From Perkinsus olseni (taxonomy: Eukaryota; Perkinsozoa; Perkinsida), in assembly GCA_013115125.1 (NCBI GenBank), contig JABANN010000028.1, positions 56,119 through 120,118 of the forward strand: DNA of 64,000 nt, read 5' to 3'. This document shows, piece by piece, positions 35,348-44,952 of the stretch. Below the pieces are notes generated by a model. That model saw only the letters and a list, made by a program, of their open reading frames with translations, did not search any database and was not told the DNA's origin. A program made the position numbers and the translations under genes. Positions within the stretch are counted from its first letter, which is position 1; each line of letters begins with the position of its first letter.

Positions 35348-37568
35348 TCATCTGGCATGTAGCATGAAGTTATGCACAGTCTCCATGACACCTCGCGGGT
35401 TCTCATGGACAGCGGTGTGGCTTCCCCTATATACCTGAGACCGGCTGCTTTCCAAGAAGACACGACGATGACCCCCTAAAAAGAGTCACTCTGCGGATAA
35501 AGACTCACTTGGACGAAGTCATATCCGCCGTTATTGCTGCTTCTTCGTAGCCCGACAGCTCGCCCAGTACTATCCTGAATGGAATGCAGCGTCAATCGAG
35601 TGACATCCTTACCTAGCGATGGATTAGCGACCACAGTGCTGCATATGCAAAATTCCTTTCGTTAGGATTGTCTTTCTCACCTTGAACTCGACATCCGCGG
35701 CCTTGCGGAAGTCCTCCTGACCACGCCAGGTCAAGCCAAGCATCCATTCCTTCAGACCCATGAAGTTGCAGATGTAGTCAACATCTCCAGCAAGGGTCAG
35801 CACCTGCCGTCGAGGAGTCTCACACTCTTCTCCTTCACACGACTCACGCGAATCCCGGACTCCAGTAAGCCAGGTAAGAGGAAGTCTGAGCTCACCAGGC
35901 CGAAGGGGACCAGCTGCTGGTAGACCTGTTGAGGACGGTTACGAGGCATGCGGGGCTAGGCAAAACTTCTCGGTATAATTTTCTCACCGGATCACTGCTG
36001 ATGATGAACTTCCCAGATACTTTGAGGAAGGCCTTCACGTTCCCTCGGTTTAGGTACGCTTCAACCTGCGAAAGTATATCAGCCACATAGAGAGCCTGTC
36101 CCATTCTGACTCAGAATTTCTGAGCCTGGTAGGATTCGGCGAACGCAGCTGAATCCTGCCCTACATTGGGAGGATCTTGCTCATTTTGGCACCCTTCAGG
36201 TAAGTGTTGATGAGGGTCCGAACACTTGGTGCCGAGCTTGTAGCTGGAACGAAGAGAGACGAATACTCTCCGTGGTCAGAGAGGCGTAACACAAAGAAAC
36301 TTCGACCTACAATTCCACGCCATTGTCCACCAAGGGCTCCAGAACGATGCTCTGACAATCTACATGCGCGTTTTTGCAGGATTTGACTGAGAGGAGCGAA
36401 GACTAGGTGGGATTTTTGTCATGTTGAACTACTCTCCTTATTGCACTTATCGATCATGTTCAAGCACTCGGGCATTTGCTGGTTCATTCTATCATATCTG
36501 ATCGACAAATATACGAGAAGCTTGCTAACGACGCCAAGAATATTAGCATACTTACTGATTCTTCGTGATGACCGGCTTTACAGTCTTGCTTTTGAAGGCC
36601 ATCTCGGGGAATGAAGGCCACCTTGAATGGAACAGGCAGTGGGAGACGCATATTGGGATTTTGCGATCTCACTGCTTCCTAGCATTAACCATGGTGTTGC
36701 AGAAAATGATGCCTCGCAAGTTTATATGGGGACTGCCGGTCTTCACGACATGTGCGACCTGGGGAAGTAGAACTCCTGAGAGGTTCACAACATCCCAGAA
36801 GTAAAAACTCGCGCAGTCTACCACCACCTGAATACGAGAGTCCCACAATATAGAAGGGTCCCTTGTACTTGGGGAACTCCTTGAAAAACTGTTCTAGAAA
36901 ACTGTATCTGCCGATGATCAAACGGAGTACAACGGTATTCCCTGTAAGTCAGAACGAACATGTTCTGGACGGTCTCCGCGAATGTCTGTTCTGGTGGATC
37001 TCCAATGCTGTATCCAACCCCAACGGGTTGGTCCAACCAAATGCCATTGGCTCGGTTGGTCCACGAGTAACTGTACCCACAGAATTGAAGTCAATGCAGC
37101 CGGCAAGCTTACTTACGGGTTAGTAGCACTAGCAGTCCCCTTCTTATTGACCAAGCAAGGTCCGTTGTACCCGACCGCAGAGGCAATGCCGCTCTCTCCT
37201 GGACCACCCTCGAGCCATAGGAAGATGGGATCCGTCTCTGGGTGGTTCCTCGACTCGAAGAACCAGAAAAAGTACCTGCCATGGGGCAGGTCGGGTGGTT
37301 TGAGTATGCGCTGCGGAGAGCTCACTCCCTTTTCGGATTGGACGGGTCAACAGCGTAGCGGCCGAAAGCTTGTTCAACATTGGGGTCACAAAGACCTCCT
37401 TTGCCTTGATGAATAACCTGGAGCCTCCTTGAAGTTGTATTCCCGGCACCTACCCAACCATGAGAAAAGTTTTCGATTTGTTCTGTTACTACCTGCAGAG
37501 AGGAGACGGGCAGTTGCAAGCTCCGAGAGGAAGCTGCTGAAGTATAGGATGATCGAGGGAAACAGCAT
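35348..37568 (-). CDS. S10 serine carboxypeptidase homologue, copy 2
   Basis: Minus-strand paralogue of the gene at 28.9-31.1 kb with the same exon plan. Motifs in order are MLFPSIILYFSSFLSEL (leader), LCDPNVEQAFGRYAVD, RYFFWFFESRNHPETDPIF, WLEGGPGESG, MDQPVGVGYSIGDPPEQTF, the nucleophile motif VGLSYSG (about 36835-36860), LPQVAHVVKTGSPHINLRG, VEAYLNRGNVKAFLKVSG, LAGDVDYICNF (about 35760-35790), and RGSHTAVHENPRGVMETV near the C-terminus. The leader and the CDP exon come into frame only if the about 45-nt intron GTAGTAACAG...GGGTAG is removed, and the same holds in copy 1. Ser, Asp and His of the triad are present. The carboxylate-binding positions are again non-canonical (Glu for Asn, Tyr for Glu, Leu for Glu). 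No break seen. Confidence 0.85.
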
Positions 37569-37839
37569 TTCGCCCTGACAGCAGTTATCGGTTGATGGAG
37601 TGCTAAGAGGCCCGAAGTCAATACCGTCACCGCCGTAACCTTCAATGGATCGGGGGCAAGACTGCTCCATCGCGTTAGTTTTTCTTCAGCGCATAAACGA
37701 GTGCCTAGCTTCAAACAAGCGCCGAGAGATGGCACATTATATTGTGCGCACAAGTTGTGCGTCACAGCGGGACACCTAGTCTCCTGGCGGTGCATCCCAC
37801 GATAGCTTAGTCAAGCAGGGGGCGTGTTTCAAGCTCGGG

Positions 37840-38640
37840 TTGAATTCTCAGTTTCCCGATGGTGTTTTCCTCCCAGAGAGAGTCGCCAACTTTGAGCCTT
37901 TTGACGGTCTCCAGATTGAAACCTTAATCTTAGTTCCGACCACTAGTTCATTCACGCTGGAGGTGGTGAGCCGAGGCGGCGTAGTGCGGCGTGTCGTTGG
38001 TGTACGTGCTGGTAGCAGAGGATCGGCAAACCTAGCGCGCGGCGCCTATGCGCGTAAGAGGGGCTTATGCGCGCCAATGATAACAAGAGAGTCGCGGTAG
38101 TTCAGTATATTTCAATGCTGGAGCTAGCACGGTGCTAGCGATAGCCATGTAGTTATGGCTGTAATAATGGCAGATGCGGGCTCGATCAATCCTTACGCTC
38201 CCTGGATGTGAACGTAGGGTTCGAGGGGCTGCTGACTCGACCCAGGTGGGGAATGGGGTCGGGCAGCTCTCGTGTCCTACTGAAGCGTGGTGGCATCCGA
38301 GTGATGGTTGACGGCAGACACAGGCTGCCGCCTGTTCGCTGCCTATTGGCTGGCTCTGACGCTGACGGGCATCGCACATGTGAGAGGAGAGCCATACACT
38401 GTTCACACTCTTGACCTGTGCATCGTGGGAATTGTGAACGCAAAGGGCCTCACGAGCGAGCTGGGATTCTTGTCAGTCACTTGATGGCAATGGAAGGACC
38501 AAGGTTCGGATAATCCGAATCGGATTCGTAGTGAGACTGTGGCGTGCTTCTCTTTCATGCCCGGTGCTGATGAGATGCGAGCCTCTGTTGTGGTGTTGAA
38601 CGCAGTCAAGCACGATTTCCTAGCCAGCTGGTTTGCGTGG
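37840..38640 (+). other. Short coding-like frames upstream of zinc-finger gene a2 (family 'X', unit 2)
   Basis: Segments ETLILVPTTSSFTLEVVSRG then VVRRVVGVRAG (about 37915-38010) and FMPGADEMRASVVVLNAVK (about 38553-38610) match unit 1 at 31.4-31.66 kb. The DNA between them (38.05-38.5 kb) contains no recognisable gene. Exon joins unresolved, function unknown. Confidence 0.3.
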
Positions 38641-38672
38641 TGGTTGGAGTTAGTGCTTCACGGTGCTTGCTC

Positions 38673-39170
38673 ATGAGCGATTGGGGTGTTCACTCGAATT
38701 TCCGCATCCCCGATACCATCTCATCTCGGACTCCTCGCTCGGGACGTCATCAGCCCCCTGAGGGAGACAACAATAGCATCACCGGCCATGAGAGGTTCGT
38801 GTTGGCTATCAATAACATAGTACAAGTGCCGGATGGATGGCAGTGTCACGTATGCGACACCCACATCCCGGGGTCCGACTACGAGGCTTGGGTGCATACG
38901 TATGATGACGATCATCGCCGCCGGAGGCCACCAAAGCCGAAGCGTGAGCACGTGTGGCTGCTGCTGATCTCCTCGAGCTCCGTCGCAGGTCCTGCTGATC
39001 TACCTCCCTGTCTTGATGTGCGGGATTACTCTGGCGCCATGCATTGCGACGTATGCCGAGTCCGTCTGACCAACTACGCCGCACAAGAATCGCACCTCCG
39101 AGGGCGGCAGCATACTTACAGACTGGATGAACAGCGTCGGCGTGCCAGAAACAACAATGACCCTCACTGA
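38673..39170 (+). CDS. Two-zinc-finger protein a2
   Basis: Near-identical copy of a1 in unit 2. Finger 1 is GWQCHVCDTHIPGSDYEAWV with a downstream His pair. Finger 2 is MHCDVCRVRLTNYAAQESHL followed by RGRQHTYR, a U1/matrin-type C2H2 arrangement. The open frame is uninterrupted and uses the same Met and the same stop region as a1. The very low divergence from a1, compared with neighbouring intergenic DNA, suggests either purifying selection or recent gene conversion. Role unknown; nucleic-acid binding is inferred from the finger type and the basic linker. Confidence 0.72.
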   Translation: MSDWGVHSNFRIPDTISSRTPRSGRHQPPEGDNNSITGHERFVLAINNIVQVPDGWQCHVCDTHIPGSDYEAWVHTYDDDHRRRRPPKPKREHVWLLLISSSSVAGPADLPPCLDVRDYSGAMHCDVCRVRLTNYAAQESHLRGRQHTYRLDEQRRRARNNNDPH

Positions 39171-39189
39171 TCGCAACGGTACACTCTCC

Positions 39190-39430
39190 TTTTCGTATCA
39201 GATCTCAGACATCTGCCCTGTGGATAAGGGCCTCTGTGCATGCTGGCAGAGAGTGGATTTCGGCGAGGCGCAGGTGGCGTGTTGTTGGCGTAACACTCGT
39301 GCGCAGGCCGGAAGGTCTGCATTTTATCCACGTACGCATTACCGGACCACCTCCGATGCTCAACACCTATGCAGAGTGTAAGGGAAGTTTCTTGCCTGTA
39401 GTGGTTGCGCTTGCCAACAAGCGGGAATAG
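39190..39430 (+). other. Short coding-like frame upstream of zinc-finger gene b2 (family 'X', unit 2)
   Basis: Shares RVVGVTLVRRPEGLHFIHV and RITGPPPMLNTYAE, then ends ANKRE and a stop, with unit 1. The upstream part differs by small length changes and is out of frame relative to unit 1. It may be an exon of a small protein or a remnant. Confidence 0.25.
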
Positions 39431-39471
39431 TTTTCTAGTACTGACCAGTCATCTGTACAGTGAGACCTGCA

Positions 39472-40054
39472 ATGTCCTTATCTTCCTGGGGCCGAGACTG
39501 CAGGTTTCACATTCCGTCAACCACCTCTAACAGCTCGGCTATTAATGAGGGAGCGGCACTAACCGGAGACGAGTTCCGCGCCGGCCCAGCCGTCAGCCCT
39601 CAAGATCAGTTCAACCTAGCGATTAATCATGTCCACAGTCTAAACGGCATGTGGTTCTGTAGCATATGCGATGTGACTATACTGGAAGGCAGGCTTGCTG
39701 CCCTCAATCATCTTGATACGGTCGAACATAAAAAGATGCGGAGCAGCTATCAACCAAGAAGTGAGAATGATTTGCTCGATCCGCGGTGCAGTTTCCGGTA
39801 GCAATGGTTCTCATCGGTCTCTTAGTGCCACTGTCTTGTCAGAGCCTCCCAATGTACCCGAGTACTACTACATCGAGAAGAACGATTACTCTGGATCGGT
39901 TCACTGCCGGTTATGTCGCAAGAGGCTAGGGAGTGTTGATACGTGGTCTTCGCATGAACGGGGCAGGGCCCATGTAAGCAGTCTCACTGGTTTGCGAAGA
40001 AGGCAGCTGAACGCCAAGTGTGCTAGAGAAGAAGGCAGTCGTTCCCTCCAGTGA
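39472..40054 (+). CDS. Two-zinc-finger protein b2
   Basis: Intact member of the b type. Exon 1 encodes MSLSSWGRDCRFHIPS..., NLAINHVHSLNGMWFCSICD and the rest of finger 1. A 28-nt intron (39798-39825, GTAGCAATGG...CTTAG) is followed by exon 2 with PEYYYIEKNDYSGSVHC, finger 2 (C-x2-C...H-x5-H, HCRLCRKRLGSVDTWSSHER) and a basic tail ending in SRSLQ. Finger spacing and the DYSG motif before finger 2 are shared with the a genes, so a and b are old tandem paralogues. An acceptor-like TCTGTACAG lies just upstream of the start, which could be a cis or trans splice site. Function unknown. Confidence 0.7.
39798..39825 (+). other. 28-nt intron in zinc-finger gene b2
   Basis: Starts GTAGCAATGG and ends CTCTTAG. 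Its removal restores the frame from finger 1 to finger 2 (codon CG|T, Arg). The read-through alternative hits an immediate TAG. Confidence 0.7.
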
Positions 40055-40272
40055 ATCGGGGTTTGAGTGCGGCCGCCATTCTTCCTGTCTCGTTCCATTC
40101 CTTTCTAGCGTCAGCATCATTTCACCTAACGTTGACTGTAGTTTTTTTCGGTAAAGTATCATAACTATTCTGTGAACATTTTTCCCATCCCGGTGTTTCC
40201 TCTGGATCTGTTATTCGAGTTCAGTGATTGAAGTGTTGCCTAGACTGCGGCATCGGGAAGCTACCTTTGCAC

Positions 40273-42370
40273 ATGGGCAGCATGTCATCTGACTACAGCC
40301 CCCAGCTCACCTTGGTCCCATTCACTACTAGTTCGGGTGCCAACGATCGCCCTCAAGAATCTCCACGGACGGGGGAGCGCCGCTCCTCCCCGGTTCAAAG
40401 GTGTGACCCAGGAAGGTCTCCATCGATTTTACCGTGTAACAGTATACAGTATCGATGAGTGAAGGTCGCGGCGGAGTGGCAATAACGACGTCGGCAAGTT
40501 TAACGGCCGATTCAGAACTTCGTGTGCTGCTGATCATCAATACATTGCACATCTTCTCCAGGCCGATGTCAACAGTGTCCACGATAGCCCCATCGTGCTA
40601 TGTATCATCTGCCACCACCACTGCCGCTGCGATCACCTTCGACAGCAGATCTCCCAGTCCTGCTATGAGCGACATAGGGCCGGTAGGCACTTCGGTGAAT
40701 CCGCTCTGCAGCCGAGACGAAGAGTCGGGCGCGATAGCTCATTCGATTCAGTCGTTTCCTGTTCAGTTCCCACGGGTTTGCTCGCCCTCTTTCGCTGACG
40801 AGAGGCTGTTGTCGGCCATGACTGCGAATAAGATGGCCAGGCTTCCCACCATAACCCCCTCTACGGTCGGTACATCGTCTTCTTCCTCCTCGACTCGGCA
40901 GAAGATAGCAGACGTCACTGCCCCAGAAGTCAACAGGTGACGCCCGTAGCGAGCTCCTCCAAGGAGCCTCCTTGGGTGCCTCTTCTTCTTCTTCTTGTCG
41001 GACCTCGAAATAGGAAACGATAATAGGCATGGTCGTTGAGGCACTCGCTCCGCTGGCATGTCAACTCTGACGCTTCAATGGGGTCCTTAGGCACCGAGCC
41101 TCAGTGCTCGAGTCTATCGGTCTGATGCTGGACGAGGGCCTGCTGGACAAAGATGACAGTGCAAGAGCTGTTCTTCTCGCAACGCAGGGTGGTGGCACAT
41201 CGGCTTGGCCAGCTGTATCGATCACCACAGGGCCCTCTCAAGTGTCCACTCTCTTCGATCTGATATCGAGCCGCTCCTCATTGACCGCCAAAGCCGAGTT
41301 CGTGAGGATGTACCTGTCCGGAATTGCGGACGACGCTAAAAATGTAGACAGTTGCACGACCTTCCGAAGGCCTTCGACTTTCCGTTACCTTCAGAATGAA
41401 GCATCCCCTTCAGCATCCCACAATTTCCCACCCTTACCGCCGTACTCAGGTGACCGGTAGATCATAAAGCGCGTGCGTCTCACGAGCCATTTTCTTTCAG
41501 GTGCATTTCCGATGCCGCCTTACGGGGCCCATCCGAGCTGCTACCCGATGGGAGTGTATGACCATGGCTATTGCTTGCCCGTGCATCCAGGGTTCCAGGG
41601 AGCCCCTCCTTCTGTGGGTCACCCGCCGAGGATACCGCTCCCACAGCAATTGCCGATGGGCCAGGGAGGCACCCCAGTGAGCCAGCGTGGCCACTGCCTA
41701 CATACCACAACTAGCTCCCGTACCATCAGCCTGGTCTTCACTATTGCCCTTCGCCTGCATCGCAAGCTGGAGGCGCTAAGGACAACGGTAGCACACCGCC
41801 GCTCCATGCCGCCTGCTCTCCTTCAGAGACTGACTCAGACGACAGTCGAAAGTAAGACTATCCCAATTTGCATTTACCGTCCTTTGTGTGACCCCGTTCC
41901 CTCTGAACATACCGCATAGCTTCGGCTGTGTGCAGGCACACTTGTTACTGCCCCGCCCCCATACCATACCCAGGGCCATATCCATATCAATTCGCTCAGC
42001 ACTTCGGTGCCCGCAGTGTTAGTAATTCATACGAGTAAGCTGGGCCTCCCTGACCTGGCCGCGGTCTCTCGTCTTATCTAACACAAGGACGCTCATCTGA
42101 GTCCTGCCAGATTCCATCCGGCGCCAACCCCCCCGCTGGTGAGCTTGCCGAGCCCGCGAGGTAGGCGGGGGACCCCGCACCACAACTGTTGGTCATGTGT
42201 CACACAGCTGATTATATTGGGAATTACGATCTCCCACAGGCGTCTCCCCGTCACCAACGCCCCCGCCCGTTGTGGTACCTCAATTCACACAGCGGAATGC
42301 CGCCGGAGCCCTCAATGTCGGGGCTCCGAGCGCATGCGGATCAGCAAGCCCAACTGGAGCGGCATCATAA
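40273..42370 (+). CDS. Ser/Pro-rich low-complexity protein, unknown
   Basis: Spliced gene inferred from a series of low-complexity exons. The first (MGSMSSDYSPQLTLVPFTTS...) ends at a GTGTGACCC donor near 40401. Others are Ser/Thr-rich (about 40600-40935, including SSSSSSTRQKIADVTAPEVN) and a helical exon ESIGLMLDEGLLDKDDSARA (about 41107-41165). A Pro/Gly/Tyr-rich exon follows (MPPYGAHPSCYPMGVYDHGY, about 41511-41570), then SETDSDDSR and SPSPTPPPVVVPQFTQ, with TAA at 42368-42370. Composition suggests a disordered nuclear or RNA-granule protein, but this is inference. No domain recognised, and exon joins are approximate. Confidence 0.4.
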
Positions 42371-42404
42371 ATGAAAGCGGGGGTCCAATTAAAAACGTCC
42401 ATGC

Positions 42405-43760
42405 TTGTGTTTTTTGTTTTTCCTTGAGTTGGTCGGAAGCGATCAGGGTCATACCTTCCAGACACGTATTTGGCGCTGGTACGAGTCCGTGCTCCGCAGT
42501 CTGGTATTCCCGCTTTTCGGAATGCTTTTCCCCGCCCACGTTGAGGCCCTCCGCTGCCAAATGGTTGAGAGGCTCTGGAAAGACTCGCCTGCTGTCGGGC
42601 CCCTGCCGGAGTTGATGAGCGAGATCATGGCCTGCATCCCTAAACCTGTGCTCACTCTGGACTGCCCTACGGAGGAAGTTATCCTCAAAATCAGTAGGAT
42701 TCCCGACTTCATATTCGCCAAGGGCGGTGTTGTCTACGGTGTCTCTCACTTTGAGTCGTCTATCACTCTGCAGCAGATATCTCCACCAGGAGAAACGACC
42801 ACACTGGTCTCGGGAGCGCCATTCTCCCCGACTCCTGCCACGAGTGACGAAGCCCTGTTCTACTATGCGGCTGATACTAAGCATCTCTACATTCTCTATG
42901 CTGTCAAGTCCCTGTCACTGGTCTACAACCTTCTCGACTATGACGTGCAGGCCGCCAAGGTGATCGGTAGCAGAAGATTACCCGAGCTTACTTCTGGTGG
43001 GATGCGTCCAAGCCACATGGTCGTCATCGGCGATGAAGTCTTCGTGGCTGTGAGCCGATCAGATCGGTCCGAAATCCGACACTTCAAGTTGCAGAAGTCT
43101 AGTGAGGTCATCGTGGTGTGGTCTACGACGGCGGCCGCCGACGCTGGTGAGATTCTCCACTTGAACCCGGACTCTGTGAAACCTCTCTCTCTGAACATAG
43201 TGCTCCTCGACAACTCCATCACTCACCTCGTTCCGCTGGAAAGGGTTAGAGAGGCATCCCCAGTAGTGTTCAAGGCGAAGGCAAGGAGGCCGCTGCTCGA
43301 CCTGTCGATTCATTCGGCGGAATCTTCGATTGTCGGGTCCAATGCCTTCCGTGTGAGGAGACCAAATGGCCAGTATGTTCTCGTGAATATCCAGCCGGGG
43401 TTGGTGTCCGAAACCTTCCCACTGCGGAGCTCATCGTTGCTGACATGCCCCGCTGCTTCGGATCTTGCTGGGAATATCTATTTCGTGTTCGACCGATGCT
43501 TCAGGGAACAGTCGTCGATTTTCGGCACCTCAGAGAATCGGCCAGCATTCAATTCCCGGGGACGGGAAACCCCCGGTGGCCCCTCTGCAAGCGGGTCTAT
43601 ATTCGGCGATGTCCGTCCTGCAAGCGGGTCTATCTTCGGCGGTGGCCCCCCTGCAAGCGGGTCTTTATTCGGCGGTGATTCACTGCAAGCATCTGCCAGC
43701 ACCTTGAAGTGCCGATCGGACTACCGATTACTCCGAGCATCCCCCTATCTTCACCTGTAA
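42405..43760 (+). CDS. Unknown protein with C-terminal FG-like repeats
   Basis: A long open frame of about 450 codons, the longest uninterrupted one in this part of the window. The middle is rich in beta-type segments (VEVFVAVSR-like, LYILYAVKSLSLVYNLLDY, HMVVIGDEVFVAVSRSDRSE) that could fold as a propeller, though I see no diagnostic repeat. The C-terminus has three copies of a decapeptide of the form PPASGSIFGG, resembling FG-nucleoporin repeats, then a short basic tail. The true start may be downstream of 42405 because a T-rich, intron-like stretch precedes it. Function unknown; a nuclear pore or transport link is speculative. Confidence 0.5.
   Translation: MCFLFFLELVGSDQGHTFQTRIWRWYESVLRSLVFPLFGMLFPAHVEALRCQMVERLWKDSPAVGPLPELMSEIMACIPKPVLTLDCPTEEVILKISRIPDFIFAKGGVVYGVSHFESSITLQQISPPGETTTLVSGAPFSPTPATSDEALFYYAADTKHLYILYAVKSLSLVYNLLDYDVQAAKVIGSRRLPELTSGGMRPSHMVVIGDEVFVAVSRSDRSEIRHFKLQKSSEVIVVWSTTAAADAGEILHLNPDSVKPLSLNIVLLDNSITHLVPLERVREASPVVFKAKARRPLLDLSIHSAESSIVGSNAFRVRRPNGQYVLVNIQPGLVSETFPLRSSSLLTCPAASDLAGNIYFVFDRCFREQSSIFGTSENRPAFNSRGRETPGGPSASGSIFGDVRPASGSIFGGGPPASGSLFGGDSLQASASTLKCRSDYRLLRASPYLHL
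43583..43675 (+). repeat. 30-bp in-frame tandem repeat encoding SGSIFG units
   Basis: Three copies of a 30-bp unit containing GCAAGCGGGTCTAT.TTCGGC, each giving ten codons, sit in the C-terminal part of the preceding gene. Confidence 0.8.
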
Positions 43761-44329
43761 TTCGATCATGGATTCTCGAGCTAGCACCCCAGAACGCCCA
43801 TCCACTGCATGGCATGGAATCCACTCGGTAAGGCTCAAGAGAAATGACTGCTGTAGCTAGATTTTCATTGTAACAGTTTCATTTGATATCGCCGTCGCGT
43901 TGATGATATGATTATTCTGCCAGAGATGGCAAGCCTCTACATCCTTCTTTCATGTCCATGTTGCAACTCCTGACTAGCGGGTCGCAGGCCCTTGGTCTGA
44001 CTTATTATAATTTCTGGGTGGTGTGGTATGCTTGGTCGGCTATAGGGCACGGATATCCAGTCCATATACGAGTGAAATTCTAGCATCCATTAGCATTAGA
44101 AGTTTTGTTCTTGTTACAACTGAATGCTTCAACGATTCCTGTGGGGTATACGAGCACGGACAGGCGCTGCCACGTTCACAGGTGAGTGTGCACTTGGGTG
44201 TTGCCCACGATTAGCTACTCGTTGAGACGTCCTTAAGGATAAAGTAGTGCCACCGAGGGGTCTCCTGACGCGAATACTGGTCAGTCTTTCCACACGGTCG
44301 CAGCCCTACAACAACATGCGAGGTTTCTC
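43761..44329. other. Interval with no firm gene
   Basis: A possible 5' exon lies at about 44100-44180 (LVTTECFNDSCGVYEHGQ, ending at CACAG|GTGAGT) and could belong to the small membrane-protein gene that follows. Otherwise nothing recognised. Confidence 0.35.
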
Positions 44330-44341
44330 TCATCGTTTCAG

Positions 44342-44886
44342 CCGCGGCAGCACTGGGTCTGGGCGTGATGTTCCTCCCAGTGGGAGTTCTGAAGGAGAGA
44401 GACACCGAGCCCTCCAACTCTGTTAAAGAGTCGGTCTTCTACGCCTTGCCGATGCTACCCGCCTTTTATTTCCATCTCAACTTCAGCTTGCATCCCGTTT
44501 GGGTAAGTCGGGTGGAATTCCTCGAATGGCTCTTCCTAATGTCTATGGTTCTATTTAGTCGCTACCAGTGCTTTACCTAGCCGGATGGGCAGGCATGATG
44601 GGTGGGCAAGCTCTCGCTGTGAGCGACACTGCAATGAAGGACTCTGCCAGGACTGCGTAACGTGTCAAAGTTGACGTTTCTGTTCGCCCCGGATGTTGGC
44701 GTTGTCGTCAATCGGGGAATGCCGATGAATAGTCGACAGCACCTCCCTGCGAGGATCACGCATCCTGAGCGAGATCTAGCCCAGGGGCTGCTCTTCGCCA
44801 ACCTGTGCAGACAGTCGATAGCATGCCGTCCTTCAGGCATCCAACTATCCGGGGCTCCGATGGGCAGCGATACTGAAGAGCTCTAG
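44342..44886 (+). CDS. Small membrane protein, unknown (5' end uncertain)
   Basis: At least three exons. After a TTTCAG acceptor at about 44341, the first encodes AAAALGLGVMFLPVGVLKER and FYALPMLPAFYFHLNFSLHP and ends at VW|GTAAGT (44514). The second encodes LPVLYLAGWAGMMGGQALAV. The third follows an intron with an AATAG acceptor (about 44733) and reads RQHLPARITHPERDLAQGLL, ending GSDTEEL and TAG. There are two or three hydrophobic segments, with an acidic C-terminal end. The family is not recognised. An upstream exon may exist near 44.1 kb. Confidence 0.45.
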
Positions 44887-44952
44887 TCTTATTCACCGTA
44901 GAGATTTTGAACCTGATATCCAATCCGTCACAAGCATTTACTATTCACCATT

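Larger units (their letters stand above)
33190..40067. repeat. Tandem segmental duplication, unit 2
   Basis: Second head-to-tail unit, matching unit 1 in order and orientation. The left junction lies where the tail of zinc-finger gene b1 (ending ATGAATCGGGTTTGAG) gives way to helicase-tail sequence (GTGAGTCGTTCCAGGGGAAG) at about 33190-33225. The right end is just after the stop of zinc-finger gene b2 near 40067. Similarity is uneven along the unit: very high at the zinc-finger a genes, lower in the intergenic parts. Confidence 0.85.
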
